Part shown: positions 31,515 through 38,303 of the stretch, piece by piece
Numbering within the stretch: position 1 is the first letter of the stretch
Layout of the letters: each line of letters opens with the position of its first letter
Assembly (NCBI RefSeq): GCF_004123805.1
Contig: NZ_RWJX01000035.1
Location: 1 to 38,303 of the forward strand
Origin: Cellulomonas endophytica
GTDB lineage: Bacteria > Actinomycetota > Actinomycetes > Actinomycetales > Cellulomonadaceae
DNA: 38,303 nucleotides
Direction of reading: 5' to 3'
Notes under the pieces: generated by a model
Seen by the model: the letters and a program-made list of their open reading frames with translations, nothing else
Databases searched by the model: none
What the model was told of the DNA's origin: nothing
Made by a program: the position numbers and the translations under genes

Positions 31515-32236
31515 GCGACACCCTCTCGCCCCCGGAGGAGGGGACCACTCCTGTCGAGGACGGGCCTCGCCGGAGGCGCTGGCGGCCGCTGCAGGTCGTG
31601 GCCGTGACCTGGACCCTGCTGTTCGTGCTGCTGCTCGGTGCGATGGCCGGTCTGTGGATCGCTCGCGGCGGCCTCTCCTCCTCGCCGGCCGACCGGTCCG
31701 TGGACGTCGGCTTCTCCCGGGACATGCAGCAGCACCACAGCCAGGCCGTGCAGATGTCGCTGCTGCTCCTGGAGCGGTCCGGGGACCCAGAGGTGCGCAC
31801 CCTGGCCACCGACGTACTGCTCACCCAGCAGCAGCAGGCGGGACAGATGTACGGCTGGCTCGTCCAGTGGGGGCTGACCCAGACCTCGTCAGCTGCTCCG
31901 ATGGCATGGATGACCAGCGAGGCCGTGCCGGGAATGGCCGGCATGGGTGGCACGGGCGGCATGGATCACAGCGGGGCGACCGAGACGGCCTCGATGCCGG
32001 GGATGGCGAGTGCGGAGGATCTGCAGCGCCTGACGCTGGCCGCCGAGGAGGAGGCCGACCGTGTGTACCTGCAGCTGATGATCCCCCACCACGAAGCGGG
32101 GGTGGCGATGGCGACGGCGGCCGCCGAGCGCGCCGAGACGACGCCGGTACGGACGCTGGCACAGCGGATCCTGACGTCGCAGAACGCGGAGCTGGACGTG
32201 CTGCGCACCCTGCTGCAGGAACACGGCGGGTCGTGA
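31511..32236 (+). CDS. DUF305 ferritin-like exported protein
   Basis: A 241-residue protein. ATG 31511 overlaps the DUF3105 stop. Residues about 33-55 form a membrane helix, followed by the DUF305 helical bundle with FSRDMQQHHSQAVQMSLLLL and the second repeat IPHHEAGVAMATAAAERA. These paired HH motifs and the intervening Met-rich, His-containing loop (GMAGMGGTGGMDHSG) suggest copper binding, as inferred for other DUF305 proteins found near copper resistance genes. A direct role in copper storage or delivery at the outer membrane face is plausible but unproven. Its stop overlaps the GTG of the next small gene. Confidence 0.9.
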   Translation: MSDTLSPPEEGTTPVEDGPRRRRWRPLQVVAVTWTLLFVLLLGAMAGLWIARGGLSSSPADRSVDVGFSRDMQQHHSQAVQMSLLLLERSGDPEVRTLATDVLLTQQQQAGQMYGWLVQWGLTQTSSAAPMAWMTSEAVPGMAGMGGTGGMDHSGATETASMPGMASAEDLQRLTLAAEEEADRVYLQLMIPHHEAGVAMATAAAERAETTPVRTLAQRILTSQNAELDVLRTLLQEHGGS

Positions 32237-32427
32237 AGCGCCTGCCGTCCCTGACCAGGGCTGGTGATGACCACCTTCTGCGCACTGCGGTGATCCTGGG
32301 CGTGGCTGTGCTGCTGGGCCTGGGGTGGGGTGTGCGGGCCGGGCTGGACTGGGCCGAGGAGCTGCGCCGCGCAGCGACGCCTTCACCGGCGCCGACGGCG
32401 TCCGCGTCCGTCCCGCAGCAGAGCTGA
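32233..32427 (+). CDS. Uncharacterised 64-residue single-pass membrane protein
   Basis: GTG 32233 overlaps the DUF305 stop by 4 bp (GTGA), which supports a coupled small gene. The product has a short basic start, one hydrophobic helix (about 16-36: TAVILGVAVLLGLGWGVRAG) and a Pro/Ser/Ala-rich tail. I do not recognise the family. Position between DUF305 and ResB suggests a small subunit or accessory of that membrane assembly (inference). Confidence 0.6.
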   Translation: MKRLPSLTRAGDDHLLRTAVILGVAVLLGLGWGVRAGLDWAEELRRAATPSPAPTASASVPQQS

Positions 32428-32448
32428 CCTCGGGGGACCACAGCGGAG

Positions 32449-34161
32449 ATGGCGACACGTCCGTACCGACCGGAGGGCCTCCAGGACGCACTGGCGCCCG
32501 AGGAAGTGGCGTCGCCGCCGCTCGGCAACGCCGCGACCTCCAGCGCGCCCTCGGTCGCCGCGACGGACGAGGGCGCGCAGCGCCCGGACGGGCGGCCGCA
32601 GCTGCCCCAGCTGAGCTGGCTGGGCTGGGGCCGGTGGGCCTGGCGCCAGCTGACGAGCATGCGTACGGCCCTGCTGCTGCTGATGCTGCTGGCTGTGGCG
32701 GCCGTACCCGGGACGATCTTCCCGCAGAACGCCCAGGACCCCGTCGCGGTCGTGGAGTATGTCGACGAGCACCCCACCACCGGCCCCTGGTTGGACCGTC
32801 TGGGGTTCTTCGACGTGTACTCCTCGGTCTGGTTCTCGGCGATCTACCTGCTGCTGAGCACATCGCTGGTCGGCTGCATCCTGCCGCGCTCACGCGCTCA
32901 CCTGGCGGCCCTGCGCGCCCGGCCTCCGCGCACCCCGCGCCGCTTCGACCGCTTTCCAGCCCACGGTCGCGCCAGGACCGCGGCCGCGCCGCAAGACGTC
33001 GTGGCCCGAGCGCACGCCGATCTGCGCGCCGGATGGCCTCTCCTGCGCTTTGTGCCTCGTCACCGCGTCCAGGTGCTCGACGAGGGCGCCGGAACCTGGT
33101 CGGTCAGCGCCGAGCGCGGCTACCTGCGCGAGAGCGGGAACCTGCTGTTCCACCTGTCACTGGTGGGGCTGCTGGTCGCGATCGCCACCGGTCAGATGCT
33201 GCACTACCGCGGCCAGGAGCTCGTGATCCAGGGCCGCGGGTTCGCCAACGCCGTTGTCAACTACGACACCTTCGAGCAGGGCACGGCGTTCCGGTCCGAC
33301 AGCCTCGTGCCCTTCACGCTGCGTCTGGACCGGTTCGAGTCCCGCTTCGACGAGGAGACGCTGCAGTCACGCTTCTTCCGCGCCGACGTCACTGTGACGG
33401 AGCCGGGGCAGGCGCCCCAGGCCACGTCGATCACGGTGAACAACCCCATCAAGGCCGGTGGTGCCACCGTCTATCTCATGGGCAACGGGTACGCCCCGCA
33501 GGTGACCGTCCGGGACGCCTCGGGCGAGGTGGCCTTCTCCGGATCAGTGCCGTTCCTTCCTCAGGACGCCGTCTACACCTCGCGCGGGGTCATCAAGGTC
33601 CCGGACGTCTCCGCCGAGCAGGAGCAGCTGGGCCTGGTGGGCTACCTGCTGCCGACGGCCGAGCAGTACGGACCCCAGCTGTGGCGCTCGCTCCGCCCCG
33701 AGCCTCTCGACCCGCTCTTGGTGCTCTCGGTGTGGACGGGGAACCTCGGCCTGGACACCGGTGTCCCGCAGAACGTGTATCAGCTGGATGAGTCCCGGAT
33801 GCGGCAGAGCCTGGACGGGCAGGGTCGACCGGTGACCCTGTACCTGCGACCCGGGGACAGCGTCGACCTGCCGGACGGGCAAGGCACCCTGACGTTCGAG
33901 GACCTCCCGCGCTTCGCCGCCTTCGACCTGCGGCACGACCCGGCCCTGGGATGGGTGCTGACCTTCGCACTGTCGGCCTTCGCCGGATTGGGCGTCTCCC
34001 TGTTCGCCCCGCGTCGACGACTGTGGTTGCGCGCCGGCCCGCATCCGGCCGGCACGGGCACGCTCGTTACTGCCGCGGGACTGGCGCGCGGCGAGGACAT
34101 CCACCTGGGCCACGACGTCGAGCGCCTCCTGCGCGCTGCCCTCGCCAGCCCTGGCAGGTAG
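32449..34161 (+). CDS. resB: ResB-like cytochrome c biogenesis protein
   Basis: A 570-residue membrane protein of the ResB/Ccs1 family, which with ResC/CcsA forms the System II heme export and attachment machine. Features include WRQLTSMRTALLLLMLLAVA near the N-terminus, FDVYSSVWFSAIYLLL with SLVGCILPR, the conserved SGNLLFHLSLVGLLVAIATG, a large extracytoplasmic domain (about 240-490) with the ITVNNPIKAGGATVYLMG block, and a final helix (AFAGLGVSLFAPRR). ATG 32449 starts 21 bp after the 64-aa gene. No ResC/CcsA partner lies in the window, although CcdA and a TlpA-like protein of the same pathway do. Confidence 0.92.
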   Translation: MATRPYRPEGLQDALAPEEVASPPLGNAATSSAPSVAATDEGAQRPDGRPQLPQLSWLGWGRWAWRQLTSMRTALLLLMLLAVAAVPGTIFPQNAQDPVAVVEYVDEHPTTGPWLDRLGFFDVYSSVWFSAIYLLLSTSLVGCILPRSRAHLAALRARPPRTPRRFDRFPAHGRARTAAAPQDVVARAHADLRAGWPLLRFVPRHRVQVLDEGAGTWSVSAERGYLRESGNLLFHLSLVGLLVAIATGQMLHYRGQELVIQGRGFANAVVNYDTFEQGTAFRSDSLVPFTLRLDRFESRFDEETLQSRFFRADVTVTEPGQAPQATSITVNNPIKAGGATVYLMGNGYAPQVTVRDASGEVAFSGSVPFLPQDAVYTSRGVIKVPDVSAEQEQLGLVGYLLPTAEQYGPQLWRSLRPEPLDPLLVLSVWTGNLGLDTGVPQNVYQLDESRMRQSLDGQGRPVTLYLRPGDSVDLPDGQGTLTFEDLPRFAAFDLRHDPALGWVLTFALSAFAGLGVSLFAPRRRLWLRAGPHPAGTGTLVTAAGLARGEDIHLGHDVERLLRAALASPGR

Positions 34162-34230
34162 GGGCCCGCCGGCGGCCGTTGCCGGCCGATCCTTCACCTC
34201 GGTGGGACGGCTGACGATCTGTCCGGTGCT

Positions 34231-36966
34231 ATGGAGACGACCACCGCGCCCCTGACTCCTGCCGTCCTGCAGGGGCCTCGTGCACCCCGTGGGCCTCGTC
34301 GGCACCCGCATCGTCGGGGACTGGCTCCGGTGGTGATGGTCGGCGTGCTCGGGGTGGCGCTCCTGCAGCTGGAGCGCACCCTCGAGGGGTACCGGTGGTC
34401 GCAGCTGCCCGGCGACGTCGCGGCGATCGGCGCCCCAGCCCTGGTGCTGGCTACCCTGGCGACGGTGGTCTCGTACGTCGCGATGACCGGATACGACGCC
34501 CTTGCGCTGCGGTACGTCGAGCACCCGCTGCGGTACCGGCGGTACGCGGCGGCCTCGTTCGTGGCGACCGCCTTCGCCAACTCAACAGGAGCATCGGCGG
34601 TCGTCGGTGCCGTGCTGCGTGCCCGCGTCTACTCCGCGTGGCAGGTCCCTGCCGCCGTGATCGCCCGCATCATGGGGTTCAACGCGGTGACCCTGGGGCT
34701 GGGCTTCGCAATGCTGTCCGCCCTCGGCATGATCTCCGCACCCGGACGGGTCGGCGAAGCGCTCCGCGTGAGCCCGTGGCTGGTCGTCGCCGGCGGCGCC
34801 TCGCTGACGGTGGCCCTCATCGGCTACGTGGCGTGGGCACGCCGCGGCGGGCGGCCCCTGCGCTGGCGGGACGTGCGGATCAACCGGCCCGCGCGCCCGC
34901 TCGCCGTGGCCCAGGTGGTGCTCTCGACGCTCGAGATCGCGACCATGGCGGCGGCACTGTGGTTCTTGCTGCCGGTCGGCTCGCAGGTCCCGTTCCTCCC
35001 CTTCGCCGCGGCCTTCGCCATCGCCACGCTCCTGGGTCTGCTCAGCAGCGTGCCGGGCGGTGTCGGCGTCTTCGAGGCCGTCCTGCTCGTCCTCCTGGCG
35101 ACCTCTGTGGACCCGCTCGTCCTGGCGCCGGCACTGGTGGCCTTCCGGCTCGTCTACTACACCGTGCCGCTGCTGCTAGGAGCCGCCGCGTTCGCCGTCC
35201 TCGAGGCGCAGCGCGGACGCGACGGGCGCCCGCGACGTCCGCGGTTTGACCCCGTGCAGCACCTCTGCGTCTGGGCGCCGCGAGTCCTCGCCGTCTTGGT
35301 GGCAGGTGCCGGTGCGGTCCTCCTGGTGACCGGTGACGTCGCCGGTCTCACGCACCGGCTCACCGTTCCGGCGCCCGGCGTGAGCCTGCTCGGGCTGGGT
35401 CTCATGCTGCTCGCCCTGGGTCTGCGCCGACGCCTGCGGGAGGCGTGGCTGGGCACCCTGCTGGTGCTGGTGCTGCTGACCGCCCTGTGCCTGGTCCTGC
35501 AGGCTCAGATCGCGGGCCTGGTGTCGCTGGGCCTGCTCGGCGCTCTGGCAGTGGCGGCCCGGGTTTTCGATCGGCGCAGCCACGTCTTCCGCCACTCGCG
35601 GGGCTGGACCTGGTCCGCCGTGGCCGCGGGTGCGGCCGCGACAGCGGTGTCCTGGTTCGCCTGGCACAGCTCCTCGACCCAGGACGAGGGCCCGGGGCTT
35701 GCGATCGTCCTCGATGGCGCGCATCCGGTGTCTGTCCGCCTCGCCGCGGCCGTCGGGCTTGCCGGTGTCCTCCTGGCGGGCACGCGTCTGCTCGCCCCCG
35801 TGGTGCCCGGCCCTGCCACGGGTAGCCCTGACGACCTGGCCCGCGCCGAGGACGTCATTGCCCGCTTCGGCAGAGCTTCCGCTCACCTGGCCTTTACCGG
35901 TGACAAGCGTCTGTTGTTCAGCGCCAGGGGCGACGCGTTCCTCATGTACCAGGTGCAGGGCCGCAGCTGGGTCACCATGGGTAACCCCGTCGGCGACCCC
36001 ACCCAGTTCCGGGAGCTGCTGACCGCCTTCGTTCAGCAGGCCGAGCGGCACGACGGGCGACCGGTGCTGTACGGCGTCGGGGACGCCCTGGCTCCTCTCT
36101 GCCGCGAGCTCGGCCTCGGCTTGAGCAAGCTCGGCGAGGAAGCCCTGATCGACTTGCGGTCCTTCGGGTTGGAGGGCCGCGACCGCGCGAAGATGCGGCG
36201 CTGGCGCAGCATCAACGAGCGCGCCGGGTGCAGCGTCGAGATCCTTGCGCCCGAGGCCGTCCGCCCCTTGCTGCCCGAGCTGCGAGCCGTCTCCGACCAG
36301 TGGCTGGCCGGACGCCGTGCGTCGGAGAAGCGGTTCTCGCTCGGCCCGTTCGAGGACGACTACGTGGTGCGGTTCCCGCTGGCCGTGGTACGGCTCGAGG
36401 GCCGGGTCATCGCCTTCGCCACGTTGTGGGTGGGGCACGGTGAGGGCGAGGTCGCGATCGATCTCATGCGCCAGGTGCGCACGGAGGTGCCCAACGTCAT
36501 GAACTACCTGTTCCTCGAGGTCATGCTCTGGGCGAAGGAGCGTGGGTACTCGACCTTCAGCCTCGGCATGGCGCCGCTGTCGGGGCTGCGCACCGACGCG
36601 AAGGCACCGGTGTGGGATCGCATCGGCAGGCGCGTCTTCGCTCATGGCGACGCCTTCTACAACTTCCGTGGAGTGCGGCACTTCAAGGAGTGCTTCCACC
36701 CGCGATGGGAGGAGCGTCACGTCGCCGCCCGGCCAGGCCCGGCCTTCCCCAGGACGATGCTCGACGTCGCGATCCTCATCGGCGGCGGGATCGGTGGCAT
36801 GTCCGCGGGGCTGCGCACCGTCGACGCCGAGGCGGCTCGCCGGCTGTGGCACTCGGCCTCCGCTCAGGCACGCCGGCGGGCCTGGGCACAACGAGCGGGC
36901 ACGATGTCCACGGCGGTTCCCACCCCTCGCGCCGAGGCGGACGTGCCCGCGGACCAACCGGCGTGA
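34231..36966 (+). CDS. mprF: Bifunctional aminoacyl-phosphatidylglycerol synthase/flippase
   Basis: A 911-residue MprF-type protein that transfers an amino acid (usually lysine or alanine) from tRNA to phosphatidylglycerol and flips it outward, lowering the surface negative charge. The N-terminal half (about 30-540) has 12-14 membrane helices including the flippase domain (LLGLLSSVPGGVGVFEAVLL). The C-terminal half (about 555-860) is the dual-GNAT synthase: FTGDKRLLFSARGDAFLMYQ, EEALIDLRSFGLEGRDRAKM, MRRWRS, and SLGMAPLSGL with YNFRGVRHFKECFHPRWE. Substrate amino acid cannot be read from sequence. The stop overlaps the start of the adjacent hydrolase (GTGA). Confidence 0.93.
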   Translation: METTTAPLTPAVLQGPRAPRGPRRHPHRRGLAPVVMVGVLGVALLQLERTLEGYRWSQLPGDVAAIGAPALVLATLATVVSYVAMTGYDALALRYVEHPLRYRRYAAASFVATAFANSTGASAVVGAVLRARVYSAWQVPAAVIARIMGFNAVTLGLGFAMLSALGMISAPGRVGEALRVSPWLVVAGGASLTVALIGYVAWARRGGRPLRWRDVRINRPARPLAVAQVVLSTLEIATMAAALWFLLPVGSQVPFLPFAAAFAIATLLGLLSSVPGGVGVFEAVLLVLLATSVDPLVLAPALVAFRLVYYTVPLLLGAAAFAVLEAQRGRDGRPRRPRFDPVQHLCVWAPRVLAVLVAGAGAVLLVTGDVAGLTHRLTVPAPGVSLLGLGLMLLALGLRRRLREAWLGTLLVLVLLTALCLVLQAQIAGLVSLGLLGALAVAARVFDRRSHVFRHSRGWTWSAVAAGAAATAVSWFAWHSSSTQDEGPGLAIVLDGAHPVSVRLAAAVGLAGVLLAGTRLLAPVVPGPATGSPDDLARAEDVIARFGRASAHLAFTGDKRLLFSARGDAFLMYQVQGRSWVTMGNPVGDPTQFRELLTAFVQQAERHDGRPVLYGVGDALAPLCRELGLGLSKLGEEALIDLRSFGLEGRDRAKMRRWRSINERAGCSVEILAPEAVRPLLPELRAVSDQWLAGRRASEKRFSLGPFEDDYVVRFPLAVVRLEGRVIAFATLWVGHGEGEVAIDLMRQVRTEVPNVMNYLFLEVMLWAKERGYSTFSLGMAPLSGLRTDAKAPVWDRIGRRVFAHGDAFYNFRGVRHFKECFHPRWEERHVAARPGPAFPRTMLDVAILIGGGIGGMSAGLRTVDAEAARRLWHSASAQARRRAWAQRAGTMSTAVPTPRAEADVPADQPA

Positions 36967-37907
36967 CGCACGCGCGGCTCACGTCCTACGCGGCGGACCG
37001 CGTCGGGATCCGCGTCGGGATCCGCGTCGGGTCCTTCGATCGGACGATGGTCGTCGTCGGGTCGCGCGAGGGACCGCCGGGGCGAGACCTGGTGCTCGTC
37101 CTGCACGGGTCGGGCCAGAGCGGCTCCGGTCTGCGTCACGTCACGGGGGCGGCGCTCGACGTCCTCGCCACCCGCGACGGCGCGGTCCTCGCCTACCTCG
37201 ACGGCTACCGGGGGTACTGGAACGACGCGCGGCGTCACAACGGGTTCCCGGCGCGACGTCACGACGTGGACGACGTGGCCTTCGTCCGCGCCGTAGTCGA
37301 CCTGCTCACGTCCACGCACCACATCGATCCTCGCCGCGTGCACGCCGTCGGGTACTCCAACGGCGGTCTGATGGCGCTGCGCCTGCTCCATGAAGGCGAG
37401 TCTCCGCTCGCCGGTGCTGCCGTCGTGGCCATGACCATGCCCGTGCCGCAGGACTTCCTGCTACCCGCCGGGCCTGCGACCCGGCCTGTCCCGGTGCTGC
37501 TGGTGCACGGCACGGCGGACCGCGTCGTGCCCTACGACGGCGGCCGTGTGCCGTGGTGGGTGCGAGTGGTCTTCCAGGTCGACGGCACCGCTCTGTCGGC
37601 CCCGGCCACGGCTGCCTACCTGGCGCGCCGCAACGGTATCCTCGGCACGCCCGTCCTCACTCCCCCGGATCTGTTGGCAGCGCCGGAGCAGGCGCGGTGG
37701 GCCGCGACCCGGGGTACGCAAGTGGAGCACCTGACGTACGCCCAGGACGGGCTGCCGCCGGTCGTGCTGGTCACGGTCCACGGCGGCGGGCACACGATCC
37801 CCGGGCCCCGACGCGGACCCGCGCGTCTAGGACGCACGGCCGCCGTGCCGACCGGGGACCTGGTCGCACGGCTGCTCGGCGTCGGCGCAGCCTCGTGCCG
37901 GACGTGA
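36963..37907 (+). CDS. Alpha/beta hydrolase of the LpqC / PHB depolymerase-like family, coupled to mprF
   Basis: A 314-residue hydrolase. GTG 36963 overlaps the mprF stop by 4 bp. The fold is visible as VLVLHGSGQSG (oxyanion loop), nucleophile elbow GYSNGG, acid LLVHGTADRVVPY and histidine in VHGGGHTIPG. This matches the LpqC family of esterases (polyhydroxybutyrate depolymerase-like). There is no evident signal peptide. MprF-type synthases in other Gram-positive bacteria are often paired with an alpha/beta hydrolase that removes aminoacyl groups from lipids; the translational coupling here supports the same role (inference). A 12-bp triple repeat near the start (36998-37033) encodes RVGIRVGIRVGS. 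Confidence 0.85.
   Translation: MTHARLTSYAADRVGIRVGIRVGSFDRTMVVVGSREGPPGRDLVLVLHGSGQSGSGLRHVTGAALDVLATRDGAVLAYLDGYRGYWNDARRHNGFPARRHDVDDVAFVRAVVDLLTSTHHIDPRRVHAVGYSNGGLMALRLLHEGESPLAGAAVVAMTMPVPQDFLLPAGPATRPVPVLLVHGTADRVVPYDGGRVPWWVRVVFQVDGTALSAPATAAYLARRNGILGTPVLTPPDLLAAPEQARWAATRGTQVEHLTYAQDGLPPVVLVTVHGGGHTIPGPRRGPARLGRTAAVPTGDLVARLLGVGAASCRT
36998..37033 (+). repeat. 12-bp tandem repeat, three copies
   Basis: Three 12-bp units (36998, 37010, 37022) of CCGCGTCGGGAT, the last with two changes, lie 35 bp after the start of the hydrolase gene and encode a repeated RVGI tetrapeptide. Confidence 0.85.
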
Positions 37908-37943
37908 CAGCCCCGGCCCCCACTGCGGGGGACCGGGGCTGTC
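37906..37943. terminator. Bidirectional hairpin terminator
   Basis: 11-bp perfect arms (37906-37916, 37933-37943) plus an inner 5-bp C/G stem with one bulged A lie between the convergent hydrolase and alkaline phosphatase genes. It overlaps the last bases of the hydrolase stop codon. Confidence 0.8.
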
Positions 37944-37959
37944 GCCACGTGGGTTCTCG

Positions 37960-38303
37960 TCAGCTAGCCGGCTGCAGACGCAGCGCGTTTCGCATGGTGA
38001 AGTACAGGTCGGTCTGGTCGGTCAGGCCGAGCACGTTGGTCGCGCGGGGGCCGTAGGCGGCGATGCGGACCTGGGCGCCGGTGTGGGCCTGGGAGTCGCC
38101 CTCCTCGGCGGTGCCGTAGGCGATCGTCATGGGTGCGCCGTCCGACGTCAGGAGCGTGCGCGTCAGACCGGGGGTGGTGCTGCCCGGGTAGACGATCTGG
38201 CTGGAGTGGGCGTGGTCGGCGGTGACGACGACGAGGGTGTCGCCCGCGGTCTTGGCGTACTCGAGCGCGACCTGCACGGCCTCGTCGAGGTCGACCGTCT
38301 CAC
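37960..38303 (-). CDS. Second alkaline phosphatase, C-terminal part
   Basis: The frame is open to the window edge; its start lies beyond 38303. The last 114 residues show [14 protein letters not shown] (metal-binding DH motif), [20 protein letters not shown] (the SGHTG-like histidine block) and [13 protein letters not shown], matching the C-terminus of PhoA-type alkaline phosphatases. It differs clearly from the Tat-exported phosphatase at 7507-8808. The two may be paralogues expressed under different phosphate conditions. It converges on the hydrolase gene across the hairpin terminator. Confidence 0.9.
   Translation of the reverse strand, partial: ETVDLDEAVQVALEYAKTAGDTLVVVTADHAHSSQIVYPGSTTPGLTRTLLTSDGAPMTIAYGTAEEGDSQAHTGAQVRIAAYGPRATNVLGLTDQTDLYFTMRNALRLQPAS

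Overview
This is a very GC-rich, high-GC actinobacterial chromosome segment. Codon third positions are almost all G or C, GTG starts and 4-bp GTGA/ATGA stop-start overlaps are common, and families are typical of actinobacteria (LAL-type LuxR C-terminus, MmyB-like XRE regulator, fused CydDC, DUF3105, MprF). I cannot name a genus from sequence alone; a member of Micrococcales or Kineosporiales would fit.

Region 1 (1-14.5 kb) looks like ordinary chromosome: the end of a LuxR regulator, a degenerate cupin, a CPBP membrane protease, a NarL-type two-component pair, a quinone-oxidoreductase-like enzyme divergent from an MmyB-like regulator, two uncharacterised proteins, a Tat-exported alkaline phosphatase, an NAD(P)-binding protein divergent from an AraC regulator, an FeS-type (6-4) photolyase, and a nucleotidyltransferase/CDP-glycerol glycerophosphotransferase pair for wall polymer synthesis.

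Region 2 (14.5-15.9 kb) is a junction. A strong hairpin terminator is followed by what looks like only the last ~21 nt of a tmRNA (ssrA) gene, then a frameshifted C-terminal remnant of a site-specific recombinase and two small coupled genes (thioredoxin-fold protein, zinc-ribbon protein). This is the signature of an integrative element inserted at the 3' end of ssrA. The other end and the intact ssrA are not in the window.

Region 3 (15.9-34.2 kb) is a respiratory/redox module. cydA-cydB-cydDC (cytochrome bd oxidase and its thiol exporter) is divergent from a BlaI-type repressor and an M56 metallopeptidase, with a dense palindromic operator array between them. Next come a CopD-CtaG fusion, CcdA, a TlpA-like lipoprotein, an orphan FliL and a second CtaG-like protein on the minus strand; then an M23 peptidase, DUF3105, DUF305, a 64-aa membrane protein and ResB on the plus strand. 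Together they suggest copper handling, heme/cytochrome maturation and oxygen respiration under a proteolysis-triggered repressor. cydA carries an apparent one-base insertion near its 3' end.

Region 4 (34.2 kb-end) holds MprF (aminoacyl-phosphatidylglycerol synthase/flippase) translationally coupled to an alpha/beta hydrolase, a bidirectional terminator, and the C-terminus of a second alkaline phosphatase. Seven genes in the window show a -10-like hexamer placed so that transcription would begin at or within a base of the start codon, implying frequent leaderless transcription.
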